A stretch of 64,000 bases of DNA from Brasenia schreberi (taxonomy: Eukaryota > Streptophyta > Magnoliopsida > Nymphaeales > Cabombaceae): NCBI GenBank assembly GCA_036023115.1, contig JAYKKT010000088.1:2307501-2371500 (forward strand), in the 5' to 3' direction. The translations under genes and the position numbers were made by a program. Below, piece after piece: positions 23,742 through 35,051 of this stretch. Under the pieces are notes generated by a model, which was given only the letters and a program-made list of their open reading frames with translations, searched no databases and had not been told where the DNA came from. Each line of letters starts with the position of its first letter. Position 1 is the stretch's first letter.

Positions 23742-24860
23742 GATCCATATTTGCATGGTCGGTTGAAAACCAGACAGTTGCTACATGCTATTGCAAATCT
23801 GTTTGAGTGTGGTTGAGTTATGACTGATTCTAGGACTGTCAAAAGAGAACTTTTTATCAATCTAGGTGGATGAGTGTTCTGCATGTGAATTTGTATTGTT
23901 GAGCTTCTGATGTTAAGAACGGCCTTTGATGTATCATGTTTCTGAGTTCCTGATAAACTACGTAGAACTTGCCTTTGAACTATTTGCATAATTCCTCATG
24001 GTTGGAGACCGTTCATTTTGTCTTAAATTCTTAAATGGCTAGCAGATTCCTGACGACTATAAAACCCTTCCTGCTACAAAGAGATTGATGGTAATTAATG
24101 GTAGATATTTAAATTGAAAACTTTGCTAAGAATGTATAGATCTTTTGCCTTTTGATTAAAATCCCAGTTATCTATCTCATCTCATGAAGCTGACTTAAAA
24201 GCAAATACAGGAACCGCATTAAAACGAGAATGGATTGCATCATCCAACTTTCATTGCAGACACACACACACACACACACAGAGTGAGTCGTGGAAGGACA
24301 AACCATGTGATAGAAAATAAGATGGGCTTAAATGCATGGTGTGTCCTCACCCCATTATTGTCTTTGGTACGTGCAATCATTTACTTTGGTTGCATGAGTA
24401 GCTGAAGGATTTTACAAACTGGCTGTGAAAGCGTTCCAGGATTTCAATCCAGGTCACAGAAGAAGAAAACTAGCCATGGCCGACGTCCATAACCAGTTCA
24501 AGGCTGATAAAATCTTCTTCCTGTTTGAAGATTAGCTAATCTTAAGCATGACTGATATTAATAGATCAGCAATTTGGCTTTGATTTATAATTCGAGGAAT
24601 CGACTTGACAATAGTTTTAAATAACTTCCTAACATGAAAGAATTTAGTATAAACTGCTTAAACTTTCAAGTTTAGGACCCTCGCCCCCAAGGCGTATGGG
24701 GTTTCTGCTCGCACATGCCGGCATCTCCATCGGCATTCGGCATCCCTCATATTCTAGCAGCAAGAGGCTTGTAACCATGTGAGAACCTTCCTATGGGTAC
24801 TAAAAGATAACCCCCTAAACTCAGGGCTACGGGTATGAGTTGATTAAAAGATCCAAAATT
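23742..24860. other. HIP 3' UTR and intergenic DNA
   Basis: The first few hundred bases are probably HIP 3' UTR; no clear AATAAA was pinned down. A CA microsatellite lies at 24259-24281. Nothing coding was recognised in the rest. Confidence 0.45.
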
Positions 24861-24864
24861 CGCA

Positions 24865-24985
24865 CATAGAGCAATAGCTCACCTGGTTACAGGGTCCACT
24901 CACAAAACGAAGGTCATGAGTTCGATGCCTTTGGACGTGCATGTGTGTTTGGCCTCACCATTGCATCAAAGAAGAACAAGAACCC
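24865..24985 (+). mobile_element. tRNA-derived SINE copy
   Basis: Plus-strand A box AATAGCTCACCTGGTTA and B box GGTCATGAGTTCGATGCC about 35 bp apart, followed by a degraded A-rich tail (aaagaagaacaagaaccc). It is the clearest SINE head in the window. Confidence 0.7.
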
Positions 24986-25269
24986 TAATTCAAAAACCTA
25001 AAAGAAGAGTCATCAATTTGTTAAGTACATGACAATAACAAATGGAAGAGGACTGCCTCGAGATTCGAACACCCATAGGAGATAAGTTTATTTTGGGTGG
25101 AGGAGCAAATGGGATTTGGATCACAGCAAGACGAATGATGCACACCAAAACCCAACTACCCACCAAACCTTCCTCCCCCATGTAAAGCTTGCTGCTCCAC
25201 GCCGATCGGCTGAACCTGCGGAGTTGACCACTTCTTTAATAAATCATTTTAACATCCATACCCAAATCA

Positions 25270-25445
25270 AAATCAAAACCAAGCCTTCTCCCACACCAAG
25301 TAGGAGTATTCATTTTACAGGCATGAAATGGCTGACCAGAGTCATTCCTTTTCCATTTTTCGCTCACAACATGGAGGCGAAAACAGCATGCCCCTCGGTG
25401 TTGAGCTCATGACCTTCATCTTGAGAGTCGACCCTCTAACCAAAA
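25270..25445. mobile_element. LINE tail piece and minus-strand SINE copy
   Basis: aaatcaaaaccaagccttctcccacaccaagtagg (25272-25306) resembles a diverged RTE LINE 3' end read backwards. From about 25345 follows a minus-strand SINE: B-box complement gttgagctcatgacc and A-box complement ccctctaacca. Both are decayed. Confidence 0.45.
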
Positions 25446-25657
25446 ATGGTTATTTGAGTTCTGTATTCCAAGTTTTTCTTTCTTCAGTATGTATGTTACT
25501 TGAGATGCATGGACCCAACTCTTGAAAGGACTTTGGCCCAGTACTTATAGGATCTGGATTCAATGCGTCCAGTCTGAAGGTGAAATTTCTGCTTTTATTT
25601 GGAATAAAAATTTAACTATTCGTGGTTTACATAAGATAAGACAAATAAGGCGAGTAC

Positions 25658-26688
25658 CTGAGGTGGTAGGTGGAGGTGCTACTGATGGGGTGGCTGGTGC
25701 AGACGGTGGTGAGGATGATGCCGGAGATGCAGCTGCATATGCAATATTGAAAAATTAGCCAAGATTAAAACATTCCGGCATGACTTGAGAAAAAATTTCC
25801 CGTTTCACGTGATTTTGAGTAGACATGCTTGGTTCGGAATGAGATGGGGCAGTTTGAATTTTTTATAACCGAAACTGGCCAAACCAACCCCGAACTGTAA
25901 CTGAACTCGGGGAGTCCCCATGAATTTGGTTAAGGTTCTTCTTCCACCGATCCAGAATCGTCGATTCCGTTCTTTTTTATAAGTTTTTCTTTTCTCTTTT
26001 TTTTTTTTCTGTTTGTATTCGATTTCTTTTGTTTGTATCTGAAACTGTGGTTGCAAACGCATCCGGAATCGGCCTGGATCCAGTTCGGTTTCAGGCGAAC
26101 TGAAAGCAGACATGTCTAATGACCAAAAATAAATGAAAAATAAGTGAAAACCAAAACCAAAGGTTCTTGCACGCTCAGGTATAGGGATTTGAGTGGCATT
26201 ATTCACTACGATCTACCATTTAACTACAAAGAATTCGTCAAATCAAAAACCAAATCGAGAAGCAAGAGAAAGAGAGTTCTTCAATCATTTCTTAGAAAAT
26301 TAAAAAATATATATAGGAATTAGAGGATGATACGGATGACAAGGGGAGAGGCAGTACCGGAGGTGCATTGGCTAAAGTCGTCGTTGATGCTGCACAGGCG
26401 AGGGACCTCGAAAGCCCGAGTCTTATTGAGGTTGGCGGTCTTGAAGAAGGTGGGATTGCCGTAGATGCTGCAAAGACACCGAAGCTCGTTCTTGACGGCC
26501 TTTTTCAGGGAGTTGCAGCACTCTGTGGATGGCTTCATCGACGAGTTGGTGATGGCTGGATTGCAAATGGCGAGATCACTAATGCATGACTGCCCGCTCA
26601 CTCCAACCATGGCTAACCCTGCCACCATCACTGCCATTAACGCCACCATCCACACTACTCTTGCTCTTGCTGATGACGAGTCCTCCAT
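25658..26688 (-). CDS. GPI-type non-specific lipid transfer protein (LTPG/xylogen-like), two exons seen, 3' exon not found
   Basis: Exon 1 is 26358-26688, exon 2 is 25658-25732 and the intron between is phase 1. Exon 1 encodes a signal peptide (hydrophobic 12-32, ending GVSG) and a complete eight-cysteine fold: Cys35, 42, 57-58, 71, 73, 99 and 108, in the order C-C-CC-CXC-C-C, with STECCNSLKKAV and ELRCLCSIYGNP. Exon 2 adds a Pro/Ser/Ala/Thr-rich linker (AASPASSSPPSAPATPS), the usual arabinogalactan-like spacer before a GPI signal. Such proteins bind lipids at the plasma membrane or wall and serve in cuticle or xylem differentiation. The GPI-signal exon should follow at lower coordinates with phase 1. 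I see none down to 24 kb, while an orphan exon of just this kind lies at 31939-32066. The gene may be broken or use a distant exon. A GGTTC-type repeat (25815-26115) sits in intron 1. Confidence 0.85.
25815..26115. repeat. GGTTC-type MITE-like repeat in the LTPG intron
   Basis: The left edge GTAGACATGCTTGGTTCGG and right edge AGACATGTCT (near 26109) share the AGACATG motif in inverted form. The interior is rich in CCGAAC/GGTTCGG. Similar AGACATG edges flank the repeats at 10.28, 33.76 and 34.18 kb. Confidence 0.45.
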
Positions 26689-26851
26689 TCTCTCTCTCTA
26701 ACTCTCTCACTCAATGAGACAGCAGAGTATGCTGACAGTGAAGAAGGGAGTGAATAATGCACTGTGAAAGCAAAGGGCACAATAATTTCGATATTAAGAA
26801 AATTTCAATTCTGGTTTAATATATTTCGGTTATATTCCAAAACTGGCTGTG

Positions 26852-26859
26852 CTTTTATA
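26852..26859 (-). promoter_or_regulatory. candidate TATA box of the LTPG gene
   Basis: CCTATAAAAGCAC on the minus strand, 164-171 bp upstream of the start codon, implies a leader of about 135 bases. It is the only good match in the upstream region. Confidence 0.4.
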
Positions 26860-26899
26860 GGAAATATTCTATGGACTATCTTTCTTTTTTTAAATGAAA

Positions 26900-28200
26900 T
26901 TTGAGAAACTGCCATGAGGAGGGAGCTACTGGAACTCAATGTGGCAGAAGGGGCCACTGCTAGGGATGGTTATGGGACAGGGTGGGGCGGGTTTTCACTC
27001 CACACGCACCTATCGAATCCTCTTTGTACAACCCATCCTGTCTTATCCCGTGGGTCTTAAGAGATCAAACCCCGTAGGGTGCCACCACATGGAACCTTAC
27101 ACAGTTTCCGCTTTGTTACAATTCAGCTTTGTCCCGCCACGTCCCACTCCAACCTACACAAGTATTTTTTAGGAAACAATTAGTTAATATTATATATTTT
27201 ACATTAAGTTTAAATTCTTTTTTATGATATTTTATATTTATTAAACTACAAGTTATTATGTGTGTATGTTTATAGTTTACATTTTATATAAATAAACACG
27301 TTATATATATAAGGGTGGGTTTACCTTAAACCCTACCCCGTAGCAGGGTGGGTTTTCCTCTTTGAGAACCCGCCCCATGTAGGGGTGGTAGGGGTGGGAC
27401 AGGGTGGGCACCTGCCCTTGCGATCCCTCTCCTGGCTATGAGATGGATTGAAAAGAATAATTGAGTTGAATGTCATGAGTTCTATAGTCAGAGGTGTGTG
27501 TGAGGGGGGTGGGGGGGCTTGGCGTTCGCAACATTGGCCTAACCTATGGGGACCGACCCAATCTGGCCAGATGGGCGAGATAGTACTTACTTTGATTGGG
27601 TATGGGCTTTGATTTGGGAAACACCCGAATATCTTAGGCGGGTACGATGCCGGTATCATAAAGGAAGTATTTAACCCTTACCCAACCCGATATATGTAGT
27701 GAATTTTCAAAATTTCTACCACCTAACCTAAAAATATTGCAATCATTCTGATAAATTTGTAAATGATTGGATTTCAATGAGAAATGCTCCTGGATCGTGG
27801 GGTAATGGGTACCCGTACCCAACCCACCACCCATGGAGAAGAAAACAGCCCAACAGTCTGTACCCATCATCACAGGGTTACATATTTCAAAATTAACAGA
27901 GCTCTATTACTTGGATCTTCTAAGACTCCGAGAACCGATAATGTGTGTTGATAAACGATTAAAGGCCCCAAAACTACCTTTCAAATGGGAGGTTCAAACC
28001 GGTTCTTTTGCATTATGTTGTAAGTCGTAGCTATGAAATTTGCTTTTGCACTCAAGACGGTTCCAGTGGGTAGGGGTGGGAAATCGGGTTGACGTGTTGA
28101 ATTCGGGTGGGATCACTTTGGCTGGTGAAAAGCAGGTTGACCATCGGGTCACTTTTCAAAACTCAACAATCTGACTGGCTTTGGGCTGAATAACCTCATC
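26900..28200. other. intergenic with GGGTGGG/CCCACCC-type repeats
   Basis: Segments such as gggatggttatgggacaggg (26961) and gtaggggtgggacagggtggg (27386-27410), plus similar runs near 27780-27840 and 28070-28130, belong to a dispersed plant repeat with GGGT(A/C)GGG motifs. Open frames here show no family motif. Confidence 0.5.
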
Positions 28201-28207
28201 AACCCCA

Positions 28208-28290
28208 TTCACACACACACACACACACACACATAAATATATACACACGCACACACACACACATAAATATATACACACACACACACATTT
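28208..28290. repeat. (CA)n with two AAATATATA interruptions
   Basis: The block (AC)n-ataaatatatac occurs twice in a row, so a compound unit was itself duplicated. Confidence 0.93.
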
Positions 28291-28490
28291 ATGTTAGAGT
28301 ATTTGTGTCAATTTATCAAATTGGATAGATTGAATGTTAAAAATGAGAAAAGCAAAAGATACAAAGCATACTATGTATTTTCCAATTTTTGTTTTTTGTC
28401 TAGATCATCTATCTATTTCATCCGACTGTCCAAATTAACATGAACCCATGAACCATTTTGAATGACTCAACTTTTTCTCTATCTAATACA

Positions 28491-28510
28491 CACGCACACA
28501 CACACACACA

Positions 28511-28605
<95 letters not shown>

Positions 28606-28606
28606 A
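28491..28606. repeat. (CA)n(TA)n(TG)n compound microsatellite, self-complementary
   Basis: CA units, then about 38 TA units, then about ten TG units. CA is the complement of TG, so the whole tract can fold back on itself around the TA centre. Confidence 0.96.
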
Positions 28607-30529
28607 CAAATTGGGTTAGCTAGCTTGATGGACCCGACCTGGGACGCCTAACTTTCCGTAGCTCCGGCAAGATTTTCAGGTTGGCTATGAAATTGCTATC
28701 CTCACTAGTGGGTGCTGCATTTTGAAGCGTTGAAGATGCATTTGTGGGTTGTGCAGGCAGAAGAATTGCAGTCAAAAAGTGAAATTTTGCTTAAATTTTG
28801 GCGCCATCTTGGTATATGATTAATTTATCATATTTTGAAAGGCCTCACATTTAAGAGAGTGATAACAAGGGATGTTCATGGGCCAGGGTCGGGTGGGGAT
28901 CATGGTCCCGTCTCCGTCCCCACAACAGGAATCCGAAGTCCCCGTTGCTGAGAGACAAGGCCATCAAGCACATAATATACATTGATATTTGCTAAATATT
29001 TAGAATATGAGAACATCCGCAAATAACAAGAAACAAGTATCGAATTCTCTTTATAATGAAAACACAAACGCCCAACTGACCTAAACATACATCAGCTATG
29101 AATTTTTTTTTTTTGAAAGCCCTAATTATGTATAAAAGTATGTGCTTTTTCTTGACAAGGTTTTTCTTTGTTGATACTATGACAAGTGATTTTTCTTTGT
29201 TGATACTATAAATCGAGGTTTTGGATTGGCAAAATTTATCATTTTTTAATAATGGTCTTAACCAAGGATGTTGGGTGGAAAACCCACATCTTGCGATGAT
29301 GAAACGATGATAAATTAACTCTTTGATCTGAAGTTAACTTCGATAAAATAACTTAAAGAAACTTAGTGGCAAAATTTTTACCTTCTAATATCTGAAAGTA
29401 TGCTTTAGTACATTTTTTTATTTATTACATTATTTATTTTAGTATAAGCATTCGTGGCACAGGCATCATTTTCATATTCATGTTGTGGGGGTCGTTCATG
29501 AAATATTTGTCACTTGCATTTATCCAATGTCCCCAAAGAACCAAAGTCTGACTTATTAAATCGCTCCCTGACAAAAAAAACGCTGGTTGATTTTGATTTG
29601 GGGGAATTATTAGAAACCCAGAAGTATGACTGTCACGTGTCAATGTTTTCACAAAATGCTCTTGACATTACTAAGAATCATAAGTATAGGGTGAGTACAA
29701 TATGCTTACACATTCTTGAAAATCTCAATCATCTCTTAAAATGAATATAAGTATATATAAATTAAGTGCATCTATAAGAAATACTTTTCGTTTTCTACTT
29801 TTTAACTCAATCATCCATCTTTCATATGATTAAAATTTTCAAAGGCAAGAATATAACATGAGAAGCCTATTAGATTTTTCATATATATATAAGAAAACCG
29901 GCTCTTGCCCATTTCTAACATGCCCACTCATTGTTTTTCGATGAAATGATTGTATTTTAAAAAATAAAAATTTTCAAAACAAATGAAAGGCAAGGTTATT
30001 ATACTCCTACTCCAAAAAAGTTAATTATAATTGAGCACAGTGATGAGTAGGATCCAATCAACCAATCAATATAGAGAGAGAAAGGAAAAATAAATGATGC
30101 CTGCAATGCATCTCAAGCTTATCCTTTGCATTTGGAGCCATAAGTGTTATTCATGCTCTCACAAAATAAGGGTATGACGCATGAACATAATGTCGAAAGT
30201 GAGCATCATCATCATACACACACACATATATATGCTCCTCATATTATATACTTTTTTTATCCTTGAAATCTCAACTATTCATCTCAAACCAGAGAAAGAG
30301 ATGATACGTTTGTAGACTAGCATATGTTCATTAGGTGAGACGTTGAATCATAGATGCGGTAAGGGTGTTTGGTTATTTGAAATATCACCGTCCACGGCCA
30401 TTTCTATAGACTCTGTTCACAAGCTCAACTCACTGCAGCCGTCCATCACCAAAACATAAGGTGAAGATTGCATAGCACGTCTGTTTCCTGATACGACAAC
30501 TCAAAGTCACCATCCGACCAAGATGCATC

Positions 30530-30640
30530 CTTCGATTAGTTCAGTTGGACTTGAAGAACCACCTACAGTACGCACCACATGATGCAGGTCGTGAGTTCGA
30601 TTCACCTGGTGCCCGCCTACTCTTTGTAACTAGGAAAAAA
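30530..30640 (+). mobile_element. SINE copy (second type)
   Basis: Plus-strand TTCGATTAGTTCAGTTGGAC (A-box region) and GGTCGTGAGTTCGATTCACC (B box) 50 bp apart, ending in an A-rich tail (aggaaaaaaaaacag). The A box differs from the copy at 24.9 kb, so this is another subfamily. Confidence 0.65.
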
Positions 30641-30779
30641 AAACAGAAAGGAAAATAAAGATAAAACACCTAGAGTTTAAGCTATAATCAAGTAACCACC
30701 TAAAGTTTCATCATTTATATAAAATCCTTTTCTCCACTAGATTACACTTTGATTTCAATATATACAAGTTCATTTAACT

Positions 30780-30875
30780 TGTTTTTCTTTTTTCTTTTCA
30801 TCATACAATATGGAGGCCGAAGCCAAATGCACCCACCGGATATCGAACTCATAACCTTCATCTTGTAAAGGAGTT
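30780..30875 (-). mobile_element. SINE copy, 3' part
   Basis: The minus strand has GGTTATGAGTTCGATATCC (B box), then GGTGCATTTGGCTTCGGCC and a T/A-rich tail, as in the copy at 32.1-32.24 kb. The A box is lost. Confidence 0.55.
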
Positions 30876-31472
30876 TATAAATAGATCGATATAGATATAT
30901 AGATGGGAAAATAGATGCTTTTATGTTTGGCAAGACATACTCAAGCAAGTCTTTTGTTCGTGAGAGCATAAATGTGATTTAAAAAATTATACAAGTGTTT
31001 TAAATATAAATGAAATACTCATCCTCCCAAAGAATAAAGATAATGCATAAGTATATGTAATATATATAATCATTTTCACTATTCAATCTTTGAGATCGTC
31101 ACTAGACACTTGAATCACTTTGCTTAATGCATTCATTTGTATTAAATGCATGTATAAATATACAACAACATCAACGGTAAAGATGTTTGACTCCTCTCTA
31201 TATATAAAGAAAAAAATTGGTAGTTGTTAGATAACCTCTCTTTTCATATTCTAGTAGATGATTTGTGTCATATATGTGATTACATGAACAATTTACGTCA
31301 AGTTGCTAGTGAACATCGACACAAGGATTGATTTCATTTAATGCGTATGAGTACGTTAATGTGACATGAGATGGGCGGTTTCACCATGACCATCCGAATG
31401 GTCACATGGTAATGATCAAGCAATACCTCATATGAGAAGTTGTCTAGCAACTCTTTTCCTCCCTCTATCTCA

Positions 31473-31477
<5 letters not shown>

Positions 31478-31533
<56 letters not shown>
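31478..31533. repeat. (TA)n microsatellite
   Basis: About 27 uninterrupted TA units. Confidence 0.96.
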
Positions 31534-31536
<3 letters not shown>

Positions 31537-31938
31537 TTGGTATTTGAAAATGTAGGGCTTCAAAACTAATCTCCTCGTCAACATAGCATTATTGATAAAG
31601 CAAACCTATCTTGAATTCTCAAATTGTCAGGTACTCGAGAAACAGTTGTCTAGAGACTTCATTTAATATATTTCATACAAATGCGACTAAAGAATTTAAC
31701 ATCCAAAATCCCAAGAAATGAATGCAGAATCACTGTCAGAGACGAATTAACAATGAGAAAAATCGTCACACTAAAATATGCACAGGACGAAGAAAACCAC
31801 AGTAAACGTGAGACAGAAATCTAGAGGGAGAGAGCGGTATACAAAAACCCAGGTGCATGATCTGAAAGATGAACGGCTATCATTGCGGAAGAGATGTCAA
31901 GTTATATGCTCATCGGAGAAACCAAACGTCTTGCTGAA

Positions 31939-32066
31939 TTAGAGAACAAGGAGGGCTGCAAGCAAGAGCCCACCCACCCACCATGGATTCATGCCCATTG
32001 TCATCCTCAAAGCTGCATTTCCAGAGCCATTGCTTGAATTCTTGCCAGAACTCCCATTGTTTGTAG
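31939..32066 (-). pseudogene. orphan terminal exon encoding a GPI-anchor signal
   Basis: After an acceptor (ATATGAAACAG) and two bases, 41 codons run to TAA. The peptide is small-residue rich (TNNGSSGKNSSNGSGNAALR) and ends in a hydrophobic tail (WWVGGLLLAALLVL). This is a textbook GPI-attachment signal, entered in phase 1, like the missing last exon of the LTPG gene at 25.7-26.7 kb on the same strand. It lies upstream of that gene, however, and no eight-cysteine exon is visible above it as far as 34.5 kb. It is either the tail of a deleted tandem paralogue or a displaced exon. Other GPI proteins (X8-domain, arabinogalactan) are possible sources. Confidence 0.6.
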
Positions 32067-32129
32067 CTGTTTCATATTACCACATACTTAACAAACCAAG
32101 TTAATGAGAATAAAGCAAATTTCATCTTC

Positions 32130-32240
32130 TTTTTTGTTAAAATGGAGAGGCCGATGCCAGATGTGCCCCAGGTATCGAACTCACGACGTTCAAGTTGTGA
32201 CTCGACCCCTTAGACAGGTGAGCTATGGCTCTATGTGTAG
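32130..32240 (-). mobile_element. tRNA-derived SINE copy
   Basis: Minus strand: A box CATAGCTCACCTGTCTA, then B box CGTCGTGAGTTCGATACC, then ATCTGGCATCGGCCTCTCC and an A-rich end (plus-strand ttcttttttgtt). This is the best preserved minus-strand copy. Confidence 0.7.
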
Positions 32241-32480
32241 CATCAAAACCTCCTCACAGTAGCCAAGTCAATCGACCTCGTCCCAACCACACCAATTCCT
32301 TTCACATGACAGACTTGGTTCCATAATCGAACCGACTTTGTCACTTCATATACCCATGATCAGACATGAGTCCTTTTGGAGATGGGTATACAGCTTATAC
32401 CATCCCCAACCCGAACCTCAATAGAGCGCTCAGAGGTGGGGTTCTCTTCTTCCCATCGGTAATAAGGTAAGAACAAAGGC

Positions 32481-32527
<47 letters not shown>
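32481..32527. repeat. (AT)n(AG)n compound microsatellite
   Basis: About ten AT units followed by about 14 AG units. Confidence 0.95.
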
Positions 32528-32530
<3 letters not shown>

Positions 32531-32884
32531 TATGTTTAAACATTCTCAACTATTTGATCAGTAACATCGATTTCAGTTGTTCTTTAAAATCAAAGGTTGA
32601 AATCTTTAAGAAAATGAGAGTATGGATTGACGTGCGCAGACTAATTTTGTTCGGGTAGGGTCGGGTATTCCCAATCCCTTTTTGATGGGTTGCACTGGTC
32701 GGGTCAATATTTTCATTCCCTTGTGCGTGAGAGAATTTAATGGTAGAACATGAAAAGGAAAAGTTCTAACACAACTTTTTTTCTAATGACCTAATTTACA
32801 TGGAAGTATTTAGAAGATACTTATAAAATCAAATGGATACATAAACAAAGAACTCAAATGAAGTGTGTCTGTCGTGTGCATGTC

Positions 32885-33755
32885 TGTTAATACACCCAAA
32901 ATAATGGATAAAAACTGTTACGCCAAGTTGTGGTCATTCTCGATAAGCATATCCACAAAAACGGAAGATCGACCATCTTGTTGTTTTCGTGAATGCGTTA
33001 CAGAAATACCGATAATCATAAAGAGCTCCAAGAAGAAAGCCTAGACAGGGAAATACAAGGAAAAGGGAGCCACGAAAATAGGCATTGTTTCGCTATAAAT
33101 ACAGAGTGAAGCATTGTAGGATACACTGAGAAAAACACAAAAGTAAAATCTCCCTAAAAAAGTCATATGTGGGTAACATGAAATCAAAACACCTGTCTTA
33201 CCTCTTCTTCTTCTCTTTCGACTGTCGTGTGTAACTCCATTGTTGGAAGGATTGAGTTATCACTGTGAGGAACATCAAAGAGAGACATTAGCAGGATTTC
33301 AATGATCGAAACAAAAAGAACTTCGGCGCAGACACCAACATTGGTATCAGAGCGAGGTTGAAGAAAATATGTAAGAAACAATTATGTCATTAGAAATTAA
33401 AAATAAAAGAGAGAAAAAGAAGTAAGAGTACTCCTTGTGATTGCCGAAAAAAATCTGGACAGACAGTCAGAGCCACTACTCAAGCGACCGAAGTCTGTCA
33501 ATAAATTGTCGTATATCGAAAACCATCAAAAGTGGCCTAAGACAGTCAAAAAAATACCTACGGAATAAAGATAGGTAGAAATCCGAAACCTACGGAGTAA
33601 AGGCTGAAAGCCGACAGAAGGCCACCGGTGGAAAGCTAGAAGGTCAAAAAGTCTAATAGAAAATAGAATGTCAAAGGCTGACAAAAAGATGATAGGCCAA
33701 AGACCAACGGCTGGAGGCCTCCCTCTCTGCTTCTCCCTTTCTCTAGAGCTACCGT
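32885..33755 (+). mobile_element. Ty1/copia LTR with primer-binding site and leader, rest missing
   Basis: A segment beginning TGTTAATACACCC and ending GACACCAACA (32885-33340) is followed directly by TTGGTATCAGAGCGAGG, the standard initiator-tRNA-Met primer site of plant copia elements. A promoter-like GCTATAAATACAGAG lies at about 33092. About 400 bp of untranslated leader follow. No gag or pol follows before a MITE-like repeat starts at about 33758, so the element is truncated. The 5' edge is inferred from the TG start only. Confidence 0.65.
33341..33357 (+). other. tRNA-Met primer-binding site
   Basis: TTGGTATCAGAGCGAGG directly after the LTR end CACCAACA. It fixes the orientation of the element as plus. 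Confidence 0.75.
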
Positions 33756-33984
33756 GAGTAGACATGCCAACTGGAAATTGGTCCAATAGTTTGAATTGAC
33801 ATCATACCACTAGTGGAACCGGCAGCAACCAGAATCGACCGAACCAACTCCATAATCGTAATTAAAACTGGGGACCTGGTTCAATTATAGTTCATGGTAT
33901 TTAGAAATTGTCCCAAAACGAGTGGTTTCAAACGGCCCATAACTAAATTTTAGATATTTTTTCAACACCCATTATTACAAACTG

Positions 33985-34085
33985 ATCGGTAGGTCAACGG
34001 TAGAGCGCTTTGTATTATTGTAATTGGTGGAGAGTTTGACTCATAGAGGACGTATTTGTACTTGTTTTCTAGAAAAAGCATTTGA
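33985..34085 (+). mobile_element. SINE-like copy (third type)
   Basis: CGGTAGGTCAACGGTAGAGC is an A-box/D-arm-like segment and GGAGAGTTTGACTC a B-box-like one, 30 bp apart. The downstream part feeds into the tandem duplication that starts at 34046. Confidence 0.45.
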
Positions 34086-34550
34086 AACGGTAGCAGGTTT
34101 GTTTCTCAAACCGAAACTAGAATTGGTTTGGGATAATTTGGTTCGGGTTATAGGTTCTAAGCAACCCAGATCCGTGAACATATGTCTAGAAAAATGTCTT
34201 TAATGAAGCACTGAAACACCACTCCTGATCTTCTCAGTCATTTTTTTTCTTTAGGAAAGAAAGTGATGGAACCCTGTAGGAGTCGAACTCCTGACAAGAG
34301 GACGTATTTGCACTTGTTTTCTAGAAAAAACATTTGAAACAGTAGCAGGTTTGTTTCTCAAACCAAAACCAGAATCGGTTTGGGATGTGATTTGATTCGG
34401 GTTTTAGGTTCTAAGCAACCCAGATCCTTGAATATATGTCTAGAAAAATGTCTTTAATGAAGCACTGAAACACCACTCCTGATCTTCTTAGTCATTTTCT
34501 TTTCTTTAGGAAAGAAAGTGATGGAACCCTATAGGAGTCAAACTCCTCAC
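34046..34550. repeat. 252-bp tandem duplication
   Basis: Copies 34046-34297 and 34298-34550 both run from GAGGACGTATTTG through ATTTGAAAC, GTAGCAGGTTTG, TCTAAGCAACCCAGATCC and ATGAAGCACTGAAACACC to GAGTCGAACTCCT or its variant. The second copy differs by scattered substitutions and a small indel. It unites part of a SINE-like tail with a GGTTC-type repeat. Confidence 0.93.
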
Positions 34551-34605
34551 AAGCAGCAGCGGTGCTATAGCGCCCTGCCGTTGGGCTAACGTACCACATT
34601 CCTTT
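34500..34605 (-). mobile_element. SINE-like copy (third type), minus strand
   Basis: The minus strand has GTTAGCCCAACGGCAGGGCG (A-box region) and GGAGTTTGACTCC (B box). A partial copy ends at 34297 inside the tandem duplication. It matches the plus-strand copy at 33985 in layout. Confidence 0.5.
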
Positions 34606-35007
34606 TCACGGGTTGCTGATTATCATTTAAAGAGCCGATCATGACAAAGCCAAGGACCAAGAGCCCGTTGATTCAAGAGAAATTAAATGGTGCCCAAGAT
34701 TGAATGATAAACAAAGATTGCTAGTAAAGAGTTATTCAAATGTCCATTTCAGGAAAACATCAAAACTAGAAATTACAAAGTGTGACAAATTTCTTGAAGT
34801 TGAACTTTTATTTTATTGTGCAAGTTACATCAAATATGTTCCAAGAATATAACTGTTATCACATACATAATCTTATTGTTGTGGTCTATGAATACAAATA
34901 AGTTGGTGAGAGTAGAATGCTTATGAAAGCTATTTATAGTCGGCAAGATGGAAACGAGTGTTACCTGAGTGAATATGGTGACAACTTATGGTATCTTTTC
35001 ATACTAT

Positions 35008-35051
35008 GCAACAACAACTAAGCCTTTTCTCATACTAAATGGGGTCAGCTA
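35008..35051 (-). mobile_element. 44-bp LINE-tail insertion
   Basis: Only the last part of the RTE LINE 3' UTR and its tail (reverse strand of caacaacaactaagcc...tggggtcagcta) lies between two direct repeats CTTTTCATACTAT (34995-35007) and CTTTTCATATTAT (35052-35064). Confidence 0.8.

Larger units (their letters stand above)
28620..31938. other. intergenic, no gene seen
   Basis: AT-rich sequence without recognisable coding segments. A GGGTCGGGTGGGG repeat piece lies at about 28885, core-repeat traces (AATCTCAATCATC) at about 29720 and 29810, two SINE copies at 30.5 and 30.8 kb and an AT microsatellite at 31478-31533. The part just below 31939 would be the 3' UTR of the orphan exon there. Confidence 0.5.

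Noticed and set aside
23585..23989. 134-codon minus-strand frame over the HIP last exon
   Set aside because: It is antisense to the real exon 11 and the 3' UTR and has no family motif.
28208..28290. CRISPR-like regular repeat
   Set aside because: It is a duplicated CA/TA microsatellite without unique spacers, in a plant nuclear context.
24865..32240. Possible tRNA genes (A and B boxes)
   Set aside because: The boxes lie in SINE bodies with A-rich tails and repeated copies, and no cloverleaf with paired acceptor stem could be drawn.
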